Counted from the stretch's first letter, positions 17,922-27,801 are shown. The stretch: DNA of 64,000 nt from Marixanthomonas ophiurae (GCF_003413745.1 NZ_QVID01000002.1:62001-126000), one strand, 5' to 3'. Notes: generated by a model from the sequence alone, not told the origin. A program made the numbers and translations.

Positions 17922-19472
17922 TTATTCTTCTTCTGGAAATGCAGTGCTTTCATAAGCACCAGCATCTGGAGCTTGCGTGTTTCGGTTGGTTCCATTTAAA
18001 TCTACAGGCACCTGTTGTGCAGTAGTAGTGTTTCCAATGCCATCAGCAGCCGAAGTTCCGGTTTCAATGTTGAAATTGTTCATTTCAGTATCTTGAAAAA
18101 CGGGATCTTCGTTAAATACGGAGTTGGTGTACAGTGCTGTATTTGTAAAATCGTACAACGGATTGTCGCTAAACTCGCCGTTGGGGTCTTCAAACCGGAT
18201 TAAACTGTTGCTAAAGTTAAAATTAAACGTTTTACCATCATCTTTCAACAAAGCAATTTCACGTTGCTCGTTTCCGTAAATAATACAATTGTTAAATGAA
18301 ATGTTGAGGTCATATGGTTCGGTCCCAGTATCGGTTTCAAAAAAGTTATCGATCAAAACGGTTGGGAAGCTACGGAAACTATTGGTCCAATAATTAGCAA
18401 AGGTACAATGGTTAAATGTGTACGTGCCACCGAGTGAAGCGGATAAAGAGGCTTGCCCACTGTTGTTGATCACTACATTTTCGCCATACACATTTCCGGT
18501 GCGGGCCAACAAACCAGAATTTGCACTATTGTAAATTTGGACATTTTCTAGGGTAAGGGTTCTGTCACCATCATTATCATCCATTAAAAGGCCAACAGTT
18601 CCATTTTTTATGGTTGTGTATTTAAATTCGTTATCAGTACTCCCAGAAGTCATCCAAATGGCACCCCATTGTCCAGGAACATCGGCAAAAGCAGGCTCTA
18701 AACGATCGCCTTCAAATATGATTTCGTTTTCTAATAATTCAGGGTCGTTACTTTGCTCGCCGTTGGCTTTTATAGAGCCTGTATTGGCAACTAAAATTCC
18801 GCTACTAGCGTGAAAATGTACGCGTGTCCCAGCTTCAATATTCAGTGTTTTTTGTGGAGGTACGGCTGCATAGCCATAGATTACATAAGGTTTTTCGTTG
18901 GTAAAAGTGAGTTCGTTATCATCTAAAAAGAAACCTTCAATTAAAATATCATTTCCTTCGCCATCGGTACCTAAGTTTAAGGTTTCAGAAGTACCATCGC
19001 CAAAACGTTCGGGAAATAAAAATACAGCATCTTGAATTAAGGTAACCAACTCAACATTCTGCTGATTTCCACCGGTGTCAAATTGTAATTGATCGGTATA
19101 TAAAAAGTTAGTTTCTTCTGTTGGGAGCGTATTGATATCGGCTGTAGTTTCTATAAAAATAAAAATACTGTCCTTGGCCAACACTTGAATATCCTGAAAC
19201 GATTTTCCAGGGATTCCATCTACGTTTAAACGGTAGCTAGAAGTTTCGCCATTTGCTAGGTTAATGGAGGGAATATTAATATCCTCATCGCTTCGATTAT
19301 ATACTTTCAAGTTATAAGTACTAGAGCCTATGTTGCTGAAAATGGTGTCTAAATATACGGTATCCCTTGAAAATTCAAGGTTTCCAGTACTGGGGACACT
19401 CTCAAAATCATTTCGGCAAGAACTCCATAAAACGAGGCAAGCAAGTATTGCCAATCCATAAACATACTTCAT
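17922..19472 (-). CDS. Beta-helix lipoprotein
   Basis: 516 residues, lipoprotein signal 'CLVLWSSCRNDFES' (Cys near 19). Residues about 30-150 look like an Ig-like beta domain. About 195-400 show the repeated short strands and Asn/Gly/Thr turns of a right-handed parallel beta-helix ('LTLENVQIYNSANSGLLART', 'YTFNHCTFANYW'), ending with 'DLNGTNRNTQAPDAGAYE', a signature of flavobacterial surface polysaccharide-binding or adhesin-like proteins. Catalytic residues for a lyase were not identified. Its upstream region (19569-19610) contains a heptamer tandem repeat that could affect expression. Confidence 0.8.
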   Translation of the reverse strand: MKYVYGLAILACLVLWSSCRNDFESVPSTGNLEFSRDTVYLDTIFSNIGSSTYNLKVYNRSDEDINIPSINLANGETSSYRLNVDGIPGKSFQDIQVLAKDSIFIFIETTADINTLPTEETNFLYTDQLQFDTGGNQQNVELVTLIQDAVFLFPERFGDGTSETLNLGTDGEGNDILIEGFFLDDNELTFTNEKPYVIYGYAAVPPQKTLNIEAGTRVHFHASSGILVANTGSIKANGEQSNDPELLENEIIFEGDRLEPAFADVPGQWGAIWMTSGSTDNEFKYTTIKNGTVGLLMDDNDGDRTLTLENVQIYNSANSGLLARTGNVYGENVVINNSGQASLSASLGGTYTFNHCTFANYWTNSFRSFPTVLIDNFFETDTGTEPYDLNISFNNCIIYGNEQREIALLKDDGKTFNFNFSNSLIRFEDPNGEFSDNPLYDFTNTALYTNSVFNEDPVFQDTEMNNFNIETGTSAADGIGNTTTAQQVPVDLNGTNRNTQAPDAGAYESTAFPEEE

Positions 19473-19568
19473 TAACGATAATTTTCAGTAAAAATATAAC
19501 TTTTTATGTATGATATTATTGTTTAATGCGGAAAGTTGGAAAATGAATTATCTTTTTTAATTATAGAT

Positions 19569-19610
19569 AAAGTCTAAAGTCTAAAGTCTAAAGTCTAAAG
19601 TCTAAAATCT
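19569..19610. repeat. Heptamer tandem repeat (AAAGTCT, six units)
   Basis: Five exact copies of AAAGTCT followed by one variant AAAATCT. It lies 96 bases upstream of the beta-helix lipoprotein start and 25 bases past the stop of the amidohydrolase gene at 19636. Short tandem repeats of this kind change copy number by slippage. Confidence 0.95.
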
Positions 19611-19635
19611 AACAGCGAAGCAGTCTCATATCTAT

Positions 19636-20928
19636 TTATTTCCCCTCATACTTCTCCATATACCGATTCCAAAGCCTGGTTTGGTGGGTTTCCAGGGAAA
19701 TATCCCTACCATCTATAAATGCATGTGTTAAAATATTGGTTCGCATATCTAAAGCATCCCCTTCTGAAATAAATAGGGTAGCGCTTTTTCCTTTTTCCAA
19801 CGTTCCATAAAAATCATCAATCCCTAATATTTTTGCGGTATTGCCTGTAATTAGCTGAAGCGCTTTTTCTTTGTCCATTCCTTGACTAACTAAATGACCA
19901 GCGTAAAATGCTAAATTACGAGTATTCATACGCTCCATTTGTCCGTTGGCTTGTAGTGCAACTGTAACACCAGCATCTGCCAAAAGCTTCGGCAGTTTGT
20001 AGGGTAAATCGTAATCATCATCTTCCCGCTCTGGAGTGGTATGAACACGCCTTACCAATACTGAAATATCGTTTTTCTTTAAAAAATTAGTGATTTTATG
20101 AGCTTCATATCCTCCGACAATTACCACTTTTTGAATCCCATGTTCCTTAGCAGTTGTAACAGCGTCAATCATTTCTTTTTCACCATCTGCTTGTATAAAC
20201 AACGTTTTTGAACCATCAAATAGGCCTTTCATTGCTTTGAATGATTCATTTTTAGGTTGTTTCTTTGTATTCTTATAAGCTTTGCCATTTACTAAGAAAG
20301 CACGCACTTCATCAATATCCTTCGCATAGTCCTTGTTTGGTTTATACCCTCGAGGTTCGCCTAACCACCAGCGCCCACGGCGGAAGCTGTTTGGCCAATT
20401 CATATGGATGCCATCATCAACTTTTACGGTAGCATCCTCCCAATTCCAAGCATCTAATTGTACGATAGATGACGTACCTGAAATACGTCCACCTTGCGGT
20501 GTAATTTGAGCTAATAGAACACCATTTGGACGCATACTTTCTACTACTTTACTTTCTGCGTTGTAAGCTATCAAGCTGCGAATATTCGGAATCATTTCGC
20601 CAATTTCATCATCATCAATTGTAGGACGTACAGCATCAATCTCTCCCAGTCCTAAAGTGGAAACGGGGGCGATTATCCCTGGGTATACATGCTTTCCTGA
20701 AGCATCAATTACTTTTCCTTTTGAAGAAAGATTGGTTCCTATGGCGGTTATTTTTCCATTTTCAAAAACGATGATGCTATTTTCAATCACGGTGCCATTA
20801 CCAATATGGGCGGTTGCTCCTGTAATGGTTACAGCTTGTGTTTGTTTTGATGCGGGAGTTTGTTGTGCAATGCTCACCGAAGTGACTAATACAACTATAA
20901 GCGTGGCTATTTTATGTACTATGTTCAT
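19636..20928 (-). CDS. Secreted amidohydrolase-family protein lacking the metal-binding HxH
   Basis: 430 residues with a signal peptide ('LIVVLVTSVSIAQQ'). The fold pattern of imidazolonepropionase-like amidohydrolases is clear: an N-terminal beta-sandwich 'GATAHIGNGTVIENSIIVFENGKI', the loop 'YPGIIAPVSTLGLGEID' where active members have PGFIDxHxH, and the C-terminal 'GNTAKILGIDDFYGTLEKGKSATLFI'. The HxH is replaced and the late Asp loop reads 'VALQANGQ', so it is probably not a metal hydrolase by itself. It follows the 986-residue amidohydrolase by 6 bases; a subunit or pseudoenzyme partner role is inferred. Confidence 0.85.
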   Translation of the reverse strand: MNIVHKIATLIVVLVTSVSIAQQTPASKQTQAVTITGATAHIGNGTVIENSIIVFENGKITAIGTNLSSKGKVIDASGKHVYPGIIAPVSTLGLGEIDAVRPTIDDDEIGEMIPNIRSLIAYNAESKVVESMRPNGVLLAQITPQGGRISGTSSIVQLDAWNWEDATVKVDDGIHMNWPNSFRRGRWWLGEPRGYKPNKDYAKDIDEVRAFLVNGKAYKNTKKQPKNESFKAMKGLFDGSKTLFIQADGEKEMIDAVTTAKEHGIQKVVIVGGYEAHKITNFLKKNDISVLVRRVHTTPEREDDDYDLPYKLPKLLADAGVTVALQANGQMERMNTRNLAFYAGHLVSQGMDKEKALQLITGNTAKILGIDDFYGTLEKGKSATLFISEGDALDMRTNILTHAFIDGRDISLETHQTRLWNRYMEKYEGK

Positions 20929-20934
20929 GGTTGT

Positions 20935-23895
20935 TTAGTTTATGGTTTCACAATGAAATTCGCGTTTATCTTTTCCTTTTGGGGGTTTGGTTTTTCCACC
21001 GTTCTCTTTTTCGGCGAGCATCATCTTCACCAATTTATTGCGTTCTTTTTTAATGGCATTTCTTTTTTCCTTGTCTTTCTCAAGGTCGAAATAGGTAGTG
21101 CCTTCAATCATTGTTTTTTCTGCTTTTGCATAGACAGATAATGGGTTATCGCTCCAAAGCACTAAATCGGCATCTTTTCCTTCTTTAATACTACCAGTGC
21201 GATCGTCTAGATGAAGCAATTTTGCGGGATTTATGGTTACCATCTTCCAAGCTTCTTCTTCACTCATACCCCCATATTTTACACTTTTAGCGGCTTCTTG
21301 ATTTAAACGACGGCTCATTTCTCCATCGTCACTATTAATCGCAACAGTTACTCCTTGACTGTTCATTATGGCAGCGTTGTATGGGATAGCATCGTTTACT
21401 TCGTATTTGTAGGCCCACCAATCGCTAAACGTAGAACCGCCAGCACCGTGTTCTTTCATTTTATCGGCTACTTTGTATCCTTCAAGAATGTGTGTAAAAG
21501 TATTGATGCGGAAATCAAATTTTTCGGCAACTTTCATCAACATATTAATTTCACTTTGCACATAAGAGTGACAGCTAATGAAACGTTCACCGTTTAAAAT
21601 TTCAGATAACACTTCTAATTCTTCATCATACCGAACGGATTGTCCGCTTTTCTTTTTGGCATCATATTCTTTAGCACGGTTAAAGTAATTAACATACACC
21701 TGCTCAACACCCATTCGTGTTTGAGGAAAGCGGTTAAAACTTTGCCAATTAGATTGTTTCACATTTTCGCCCAAAGCGAATTTTATGAATTTTGGAGAGT
21801 TATCGTAGATTAAACCGTCAGCATCTTCTCCCCATTTCAGTTTGATAATGGCCGAACGCCCACCAATAGGATTAGCAGAACCGTGTAAAATTTGAATAGA
21901 CGTAACCCCTCCAGCTAGGTCTCTATAAATACCAATATCTTCGGGGTCTATTACATCTTCAATAGAAACTTCAGCGGAAGAGTTTTGGCCAGCTTCATTA
22001 ATTGCCAAAGCTGCAAGGTGAGAGTGTTCATCTATAATCCCCGCTGTTAAATGTTTGCCGGTTGCATAGATAGTTTTAGCTCCACCAGAACTTAAATTGG
22101 AACCTATTTCAACAATTTTACCACCTTTTACTAATACATCAGTATTTTTTAGAATTCCTGTATCTTCGCTAGTCCATACCGTTGCATTTTTAAATAATAC
22201 ATTCTCCTGTTTTGGTTTGGTTGTAAATCCATAACCGATATTAGGGTAGGTAAGAGGTACAATTTCTGGCTTTTCGGCTTTATTTTTCTTTTCAGAATCT
22301 TCTTTAGTAGAGCTGTCTTTTTGCCTTTCTGCAATAAAATCTGATTCGCTGCCATCTGGGGCAACTAATTTTCCAGAAAAATTATCTCCTTCTTTAGGAA
22401 CAATTCCTGTAGTTCTAAAAATCTCATTGGTTTTTTCGTCTGTAAACGAAAGTGTGACCCAATTTTCAGAATAATCCATTTTTGAAGGATATTCTACTTC
22501 GCCAGCTTTTACTTTAGCATTAGGCTTTAAAGCGTCACCAGTTATGACAACATCGTACGTTTTTCCACCAGAAGTGATTTTATAATTACCACGAATGTCT
22601 TTTTGGTCTTTAGTGTTTATTACATTCTTTGTGCCTTGAACCCAATTTTCATACAAAGTTGTTTTGTCATCGAAAATTTCACCCGAAGTAATTAAAAAGT
22701 TTGCATATCGTCCAGGTTTTAGTGAACCTATTTGGTCACTTTTACCCAACAGCTGAGCAGGAACTGTGGTTAAAGCAGCCAACGCTTTTGTTTTGTCGAA
22801 CCCATATTCAAAGGCTTTTTTTAATTTATTGGTAAATTCTTTTGGTTTTTCCAATTCGTAGGTTGTCAAAGCGAATTCCACCCCATTTTCTGATAGTACT
22901 CGTGGATTCATAGGTGCTTGATTCCAATCACGCATATCAGCCAACGAAATATACTTAGTGGCATACGGGTTGCTTACATCATGTGCTTCAGGAAAGTTGA
23001 TAGGAATAATAAATTTTGACTGAGTTGCTTTTGTTTGGTCAATCATTTCATATTCATCGCCTCCACCAATTATAATGTAGTTTACGTTAAATTGATCTCC
23101 TATTTTATCAGCGCGTAGGTTGTTGCTTTTACTTCCTGCTTCAAAAAAAGCAATCTTATTTTTGTTTTCAAGCAACGCTTCTAAAGAGCGATCCTTGGTG
23201 TCAATATTACCTTTTTCATACCAATCTGCATCGTGATACATTTGGCGTAGTAAAGCCATGGCTCCCATTAAAGAAGTTGGGTAACTTTGACGGCTAGCAA
23301 CACTTTTTTCAAAAGAAAAATATTGACCTAACGCGTCGTCTAACACTCGTTTGGCCGCGCTTTCTTCGTCATTTAAGGCTACTAAAACTCCCGAACCTCG
23401 AGCAATACCATCCATTTGTAAAGTATTCACTGTGCCGAATCCTATTTTACGAAGCTCTTTAGCCAACTTCTTATCGTATTTAAAGTCGTCGATGGCATGT
23501 TGACCAGGTTTTATGTGATCGTTCCAATAATAACCATCTCGAGAAGGTTTGTATTGTGCAGAACGGCCATTTCGCTCTGCTTTTTTAGGCTTTTTCACCC
23601 CAAAATTAGTGTATGAATCTATAAAAGAAGGGTAGATGTATTTTCCTTTTAAGTCAATAACCACAGCGTTATCAGGGACGTCGACTGATTTTCCCGAAGC
23701 GATTACTTTTCCATTTTGAATAAGTAGTGTTCCGTTTTTTATTTTTTCTGAAGGCGTTACAAATAAGGTTGCATTTGTAAAGGCTGTGTAGTTGTTGTTT
23801 TCTTCTTTTACACCATCGTTTTTAGGAAAATATTCCTGAGCGAAAATGAAGGATGAAAAAAAGCAGCAAAAGAGGAGGAACGTAATTTTTCTCAT
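20935..23895 (-). CDS. Secreted two-module amidohydrolase
   Basis: 986 residues with a signal peptide ('LFCCFFSSFIFAQ'). Two amidohydrolase modules in tandem. The first (about 30-440) reads 'YPSFIDSYTNFG' where the metal HxH should be and appears inactive. The second (about 565-960) keeps H624-S-H626 in 'GIIDEHSHLAAL', the later 'CHSYVQ' and 'THILEG' histidines, and 'AINSDDGEMSRR', so it is likely a periplasmic metal-dependent hydrolase of cyclic amide or peptide-like substrates; the substrate is unknown. Co-transcribed with the downstream single-module relative. Such pairs are common in Bacteroidota. Confidence 0.87.
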   Translation of the reverse strand: MRKITFLLFCCFFSSFIFAQEYFPKNDGVKEENNNYTAFTNATLFVTPSEKIKNGTLLIQNGKVIASGKSVDVPDNAVVIDLKGKYIYPSFIDSYTNFGVKKPKKAERNGRSAQYKPSRDGYYWNDHIKPGQHAIDDFKYDKKLAKELRKIGFGTVNTLQMDGIARGSGVLVALNDEESAAKRVLDDALGQYFSFEKSVASRQSYPTSLMGAMALLRQMYHDADWYEKGNIDTKDRSLEALLENKNKIAFFEAGSKSNNLRADKIGDQFNVNYIIIGGGDEYEMIDQTKATQSKFIIPINFPEAHDVSNPYATKYISLADMRDWNQAPMNPRVLSENGVEFALTTYELEKPKEFTNKLKKAFEYGFDKTKALAALTTVPAQLLGKSDQIGSLKPGRYANFLITSGEIFDDKTTLYENWVQGTKNVINTKDQKDIRGNYKITSGGKTYDVVITGDALKPNAKVKAGEVEYPSKMDYSENWVTLSFTDEKTNEIFRTTGIVPKEGDNFSGKLVAPDGSESDFIAERQKDSSTKEDSEKKNKAEKPEIVPLTYPNIGYGFTTKPKQENVLFKNATVWTSEDTGILKNTDVLVKGGKIVEIGSNLSSGGAKTIYATGKHLTAGIIDEHSHLAALAINEAGQNSSAEVSIEDVIDPEDIGIYRDLAGGVTSIQILHGSANPIGGRSAIIKLKWGEDADGLIYDNSPKFIKFALGENVKQSNWQSFNRFPQTRMGVEQVYVNYFNRAKEYDAKKKSGQSVRYDEELEVLSEILNGERFISCHSYVQSEINMLMKVAEKFDFRINTFTHILEGYKVADKMKEHGAGGSTFSDWWAYKYEVNDAIPYNAAIMNSQGVTVAINSDDGEMSRRLNQEAAKSVKYGGMSEEEAWKMVTINPAKLLHLDDRTGSIKEGKDADLVLWSDNPLSVYAKAEKTMIEGTTYFDLEKDKEKRNAIKKERNKLVKMMLAEKENGGKTKPPKGKDKREFHCETIN

Positions 23896-23991
23896 TAATA
23901 TACGAGTTTTTAATTTTTAGAATCCTAAAGATATGAGTAGTCATTACATTTTAATAGGGGAAAACCTAATTTTAACAAAGCGTTAAGACTT

Positions 23992-25062
23992 TTAAAACGG
24001 CTTGTCCTCAAAATAATTAACAACCAAAGCTACCATATAGTTGTAGCTCATAATTCCTTTTGATTGGTTATTAGCTTTCAAAAAGTAATTGTAAAAATGT
24101 TTTGAAAATACTTCAAACGGGTTTTCATAATTGGCCCAAAAGTCACGCATTTCTTTGTAGCTGGCCAAAATACCGGGATTAATGGTCGTTAATAATTGAT
24201 GATAGGTATCTATATCTCTACGAGCAATTTCATTCACACAATAGCGAAGGGCAAAAATATAGCCGGAATATTGTATAAATTTATCATCACTGTTTAAGGT
24301 AGCTAAGGTTGCGATAAAATTAGCTTCGTTTTCAGCCGCATATCCAATTTGATGAGCCTGTTCGTGGCAACTCACTACTGGAAATTTATAGGTTTTAATT
24401 AAGTTGTTTACTTGTGCTTCGCCTGAAAATGGGTTTAAATAACCACTATATCCCATATAGGTTAATCCTAAGCTCCAGCCGCTTTTTTTAATGCTTTTTG
24501 GGGAATATTCTAACTTCGGAAATTGACCCTCCAAGTTCTTATACCCTTTGTCTGAAATATCAAAAACTTCTTGTTGTGTAAATGGTAAATCGATTTTTAC
24601 ACTGTCTGCATAACCTAGCTGTCGATGCATTTGGTTCGATTTTGCAATTAAGCGTTGGGTGGTTTCAATAAGTTCTTCCGTAGTATAATCAGCTTCAATA
24701 CCGATGGATTTATGAAGTGGCAGGCGGTAATAATTAAAGCCCCAAAGTATATGGAACATAAAATACACCACCGAAATAGCTGCGGTAATATCCAGAAAGA
24801 AACCAAGAGGCTGCTTCCAAATTCTTTTAAAATTTAGAAAAAGCCAACGTATGGCTACAATTGAAATTAATACATAAAACAAATCGCCAACCGAAAAAGG
24901 AACCCAACCAAATAAATATCGAGAAGCTTTGGTAATGATTGGGTAGACACCTAAACTGTAATATTTTTCTACAAATTCAGGGAAATATTTTAACAATTGC
25001 AGTGCAAAAATTTGAACCAATAATAAGAGGGTTAAAATAAGTTGCGTTCGTTTTTTTTGCAT
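23992..25062 (-). CDS. DUF3810 membrane protein with a metallopeptidase-like HExxH
   Basis: 356 residues. Two or three membrane helices in the first 120 residues, then a soluble domain with H233-E-Q-A-H237, an HExxH zinc-site motif, followed by 'AAENEANFIATLATL', where the downstream Glu could be the third ligand as in gluzincins. This architecture is DUF3810, a Bacteroidota family with no characterised member to my knowledge. Active proteolysis is plausible but unproven. Divergent from pepD. Confidence 0.85.
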   Translation of the reverse strand: MQKKRTQLILTLLLLVQIFALQLLKYFPEFVEKYYSLGVYPIITKASRYLFGWVPFSVGDLFYVLISIVAIRWLFLNFKRIWKQPLGFFLDITAAISVVYFMFHILWGFNYYRLPLHKSIGIEADYTTEELIETTQRLIAKSNQMHRQLGYADSVKIDLPFTQQEVFDISDKGYKNLEGQFPKLEYSPKSIKKSGWSLGLTYMGYSGYLNPFSGEAQVNNLIKTYKFPVVSCHEQAHQIGYAAENEANFIATLATLNSDDKFIQYSGYIFALRYCVNEIARRDIDTYHQLLTTINPGILASYKEMRDFWANYENPFEVFSKHFYNYFLKANNQSKGIMSYNYMVALVVNYFEDKPF

Positions 25063-25131
25063 AGCGTAAACTTACAAAGTAAATTGATTACCGCATAATT
25101 TTTAATGCGACTCTAAAACCTTAATTTTGTG

Positions 25132-25139
25132 TTTTTAAT
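25132..25139 (+). promoter_or_regulatory. pepD promoter -7 element
   Basis: TAATTTTG (TAnnTTTG) ending 12 bases before the pepD ATG at 25152, implying a very short leader. Confidence 0.5.
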
Positions 25140-25151
25140 ACAGAAATTACT

Positions 25152-26609
25152 ATGAACGAAGAAATAAGAAACTTAGAACCAAAAGAACTTTGGAACAAAT
25201 TTGCCGATTTAAACGCTGTACCGCGACCTTCAAAAAAAGAGGAACGTGTTATCGCTTTTATGAAAGATTTCGGTAAAAAATTAAATCTTGAAACCATTGA
25301 AGACGAAGTAGGGAATGTTATTATTCGTAAGCCTGCTACTGAAGGAATGGAAGACAGAAAACCCATCGTGATGCAATCGCATTTAGATATGGTGCATCAA
25401 AAAAATAACGATACGGAGTTCGATTTTGATACCCAAGGAATCGATATGTATGTAGATGACGATTGGGTGCGTGCTAAAGGAACAACCTTAGGAGCCGATA
25501 ACGGCTTAGGCGTTGCCACGATTATGGCAATTTTAGAAAGTAATACTATTGCGCATCCAGAATTGGAAGCACTTTTTACGATAGACGAAGAAACTGGAAT
25601 GACCGGTGCCAAAGGATTAAAAGGAGGAATATTACAAGGCGATATTCTTTTAAACTTAGATACCGAAGAAGATGATGAAATAGGCGTAGGCTGTGCCGGT
25701 GGCGTAGATATTACGGCCACTAAAACATATTCTGAAGAAAAAGCTCCTTCCAATACCGAAATGCTTACAATTACCGTAAAAGGATTGCGTGGCGGTCATA
25801 GTGGGATGGATATCATTAAAGGATTGGGGAATGCCAATAAATTAATGAATCGCGTTTTATATGCTACACGAGACTTTATTCATATAGCCTCAGTTGCTGG
25901 AGGGAGTTTGCGAAATGCAATTCCAAGAGAGAGTGTAGCGGTTGTAGCAGTTGCTTCCGATAAAATGGATGCATTTACTTCTGAACTTGAAACGGCAACC
26001 AACAAAATAAAAGAAGAATACAAGAACCTAGAGCCAGAATTAACCATTACTACGGAAAAAACTTCTGAAGCATCTAAAAAGGTGATGGATAGTACTTCTC
26101 AAAAGGAATTTATTCAAGCTATCTACGCAGCACATAATGGGGTGTATAGAATGAGTCCAGAGATTGAAGATTTAGTGGAAACTTCTAATAACATTGCTAA
26201 GATTACGGTTGAAAACGGAACAATTGAAGTATTGTGTTTAACGCGTTCTTCGGTAGAATCGTCAAGAGATGATTTAGCCAATACGTTACAAGCTGTTTTT
26301 GAAATGGCAGGTTTTACGGTTGACTTTTCTGGGGAATATCCTGGTTGGGCGCCAAATATGGAAAGCTCTATTGTAAAATTATTAGATTCTTTATATGAAG
26401 AAATGAATGGCGAACGTGCTGAAGTTGCTGCGTGCCACGCCGGTTTAGAATGTGGTATTTTAGGGCAGAATTACCCTGAAATGGAAATGATTTCCTTTGG
26501 ACCAACCATTCGCGGAGCACATTCACCAGATGAGCGTGCAAGTATTTCATCTGCACAGAAATATTGGAAATTTGTATTAGAAGCGTTAAAGCGTATTCCG
26601 AAGAAATAA
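25152..26609 (+). CDS. pepD: Aminoacyl-histidine dipeptidase (peptidase D, M20 family)
   Basis: 485 residues, normal length. A zinc-dependent cytoplasmic dipeptidase acting on Xaa-His and other dipeptides. The M20 metal site is visible: 'MQSHLDMVHQ' (His and Asp), 'LGADNGLGVA' (bridging Asp), 'TIDEETGMTGA' (catalytic Glu pair), 'LNLDTEEDDEIGVGCAGG' and the final 'GAHSPDERAS' (His ligand). The lid domain lies in the middle. No signal peptide. Followed by a shared bidirectional terminator. Confidence 0.95.
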   Translation: MNEEIRNLEPKELWNKFADLNAVPRPSKKEERVIAFMKDFGKKLNLETIEDEVGNVIIRKPATEGMEDRKPIVMQSHLDMVHQKNNDTEFDFDTQGIDMYVDDDWVRAKGTTLGADNGLGVATIMAILESNTIAHPELEALFTIDEETGMTGAKGLKGGILQGDILLNLDTEEDDEIGVGCAGGVDITATKTYSEEKAPSNTEMLTITVKGLRGGHSGMDIIKGLGNANKLMNRVLYATRDFIHIASVAGGSLRNAIPRESVAVVAVASDKMDAFTSELETATNKIKEEYKNLEPELTITTEKTSEASKKVMDSTSQKEFIQAIYAAHNGVYRMSPEIEDLVETSNNIAKITVENGTIEVLCLTRSSVESSRDDLANTLQAVFEMAGFTVDFSGEYPGWAPNMESSIVKLLDSLYEEMNGERAEVAACHAGLECGILGQNYPEMEMISFGPTIRGAHSPDERASISSAQKYWKFVLEALKRIPKK

Positions 26610-26630
26610 AATACATACTTCTTCCCATTA

Positions 26631-26668
26631 AAAAAGCCTCTTGAATTAATTCAAGAGGCTTTTTTTTA
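26631..26668. terminator. Bidirectional terminator between pepD and the PPIase gene
   Basis: AAAAAGCCTCTTGAA (26631-26645) pairs with 26650-26664 around TTAA. A-run on the left and T-run on the right serve both convergent genes. Confidence 0.93.
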
Positions 26669-26686
26669 TATGTTTTAGATTGCTGT

Positions 26687-27793
26687 TTATTCTACAACTT
26701 CCACCAATTCTAATTCAAAAATCAAATCGGCATTTCCTGGAATTAATGGCGGATAACCTCTTTGTCCATAACCTAAGTGTGATGGAATGAACACAGTGGC
26801 TTTATCACCTACGCTCAGTTGCATTAATCCTTCTCTAAAACCTGGAATTAATTTTGCTTCTGTGCTATATTGTGTTTCAACTGGTTTGTATTGTTGAGCT
26901 GCTTTACGGGCTTCATCTACGGTTTCAAATTGTTCAGAAATCTCTAATATGTTAGAATCAAATAAACGACCATCATCGAAATAGCCTGCATAGTTCATTA
27001 AAACTTTGCTTCCTTCTTTTGGTTTTTCACCATCACCTTTTGTATTGTAGTATATTTTAATACCTGAAGGTAATTCTTCTGCTTCTCCACGAAGTTTATC
27101 AAAACCTAAAGCTTTCTCTTTAGCTACTTTAGCAATTCGCTCTTCTTTTTCTTTCTTTTCCTTCTCAATCTTCTCCATTTTTTCAGTGAACTGAGATACC
27201 TTAGTATTCCCTTTGTTGATGATATTCACTTCTTTCATAAAAATGGAGTCCTTTGGTTTATCACCAGGCTTAATAGTTTCAACCATTCCGATTGAATCTA
27301 CTACTTCTTGTCCTTTTACTATTTCACCAAAAACAGTATGGCGACCATCTAACCAAGGGGTTGGTTTTAAAGTGATGAAAAACTGACTTCCATTAGTAGC
27401 AGGACCAGAGTTAGCCATAGATAAAATTCCTTTTTTATCGTGTTTTAATGAATCTACAATTTCGTCAGGAAAACGGTAACCGGGATTTCCTTGGCCGGTT
27501 CCTTCTGGGTCTCCACCTTGAATCATAAAATCTTTGATTACACGGTGAAACGTTAATCCATTGTAGAATTTTTTTCCTTTATAGATAGAATCAACCATTC
27601 CATTGGTTCCTTCTGCCAAAGATACAAAGTTGGCAACGGTTAATGGAGCTTGTTCATTGTGTAACTCTGCAACAAAGGTTCCTTTGTTAGTTACAAATTC
27701 TGCATAAACACCGTCTTTTAAATCGGGGTATTTGCTTTTGCATGCTACAAAAGTGAGTGATATTAATAAAAATAATAACGTGAATTTTTTCAT
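26687..27793 (-). CDS. Dual cyclophilin-FKBP peptidyl-prolyl isomerase lipoprotein
   Basis: 368 residues. Lipoprotein signal 'ISLTFVACKSKY'. An N-terminal cyclophilin domain (about 28-195; 'LTFHRVIKDFMIQGGD', 'GSQFFITL', 'LDGRHTVFGEI') is joined by a Lys/Glu-rich coiled-coil (about 200-225) to a C-terminal FKBP domain (about 240-367; 'YFDDGRLFDS', 'LIPGFREGLMQL', 'FIPSHLGYGQRG', 'LIFELELVEV'). Both active-site sets look intact. It should speed proline isomerisation during folding of periplasmic and outer-membrane proteins. It lies 8 bases after gldI on the same strand, so an envelope-folding operon is indicated. Confidence 0.93.
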   Translation of the reverse strand: MKKFTLLFLLISLTFVACKSKYPDLKDGVYAEFVTNKGTFVAELHNEQAPLTVANFVSLAEGTNGMVDSIYKGKKFYNGLTFHRVIKDFMIQGGDPEGTGQGNPGYRFPDEIVDSLKHDKKGILSMANSGPATNGSQFFITLKPTPWLDGRHTVFGEIVKGQEVVDSIGMVETIKPGDKPKDSIFMKEVNIINKGNTKVSQFTEKMEKIEKEKKEKEERIAKVAKEKALGFDKLRGEAEELPSGIKIYYNTKGDGEKPKEGSKVLMNYAGYFDDGRLFDSNILEISEQFETVDEARKAAQQYKPVETQYSTEAKLIPGFREGLMQLSVGDKATVFIPSHLGYGQRGYPPLIPGNADLIFELELVEVVE

Positions 27794-27801
27794 GGTTACT
27801 T

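Noticed and set aside
19569-19610. Heptamer array as a CRISPR
   Set aside because: Units are 7 bases without spacers and there are no cas genes.
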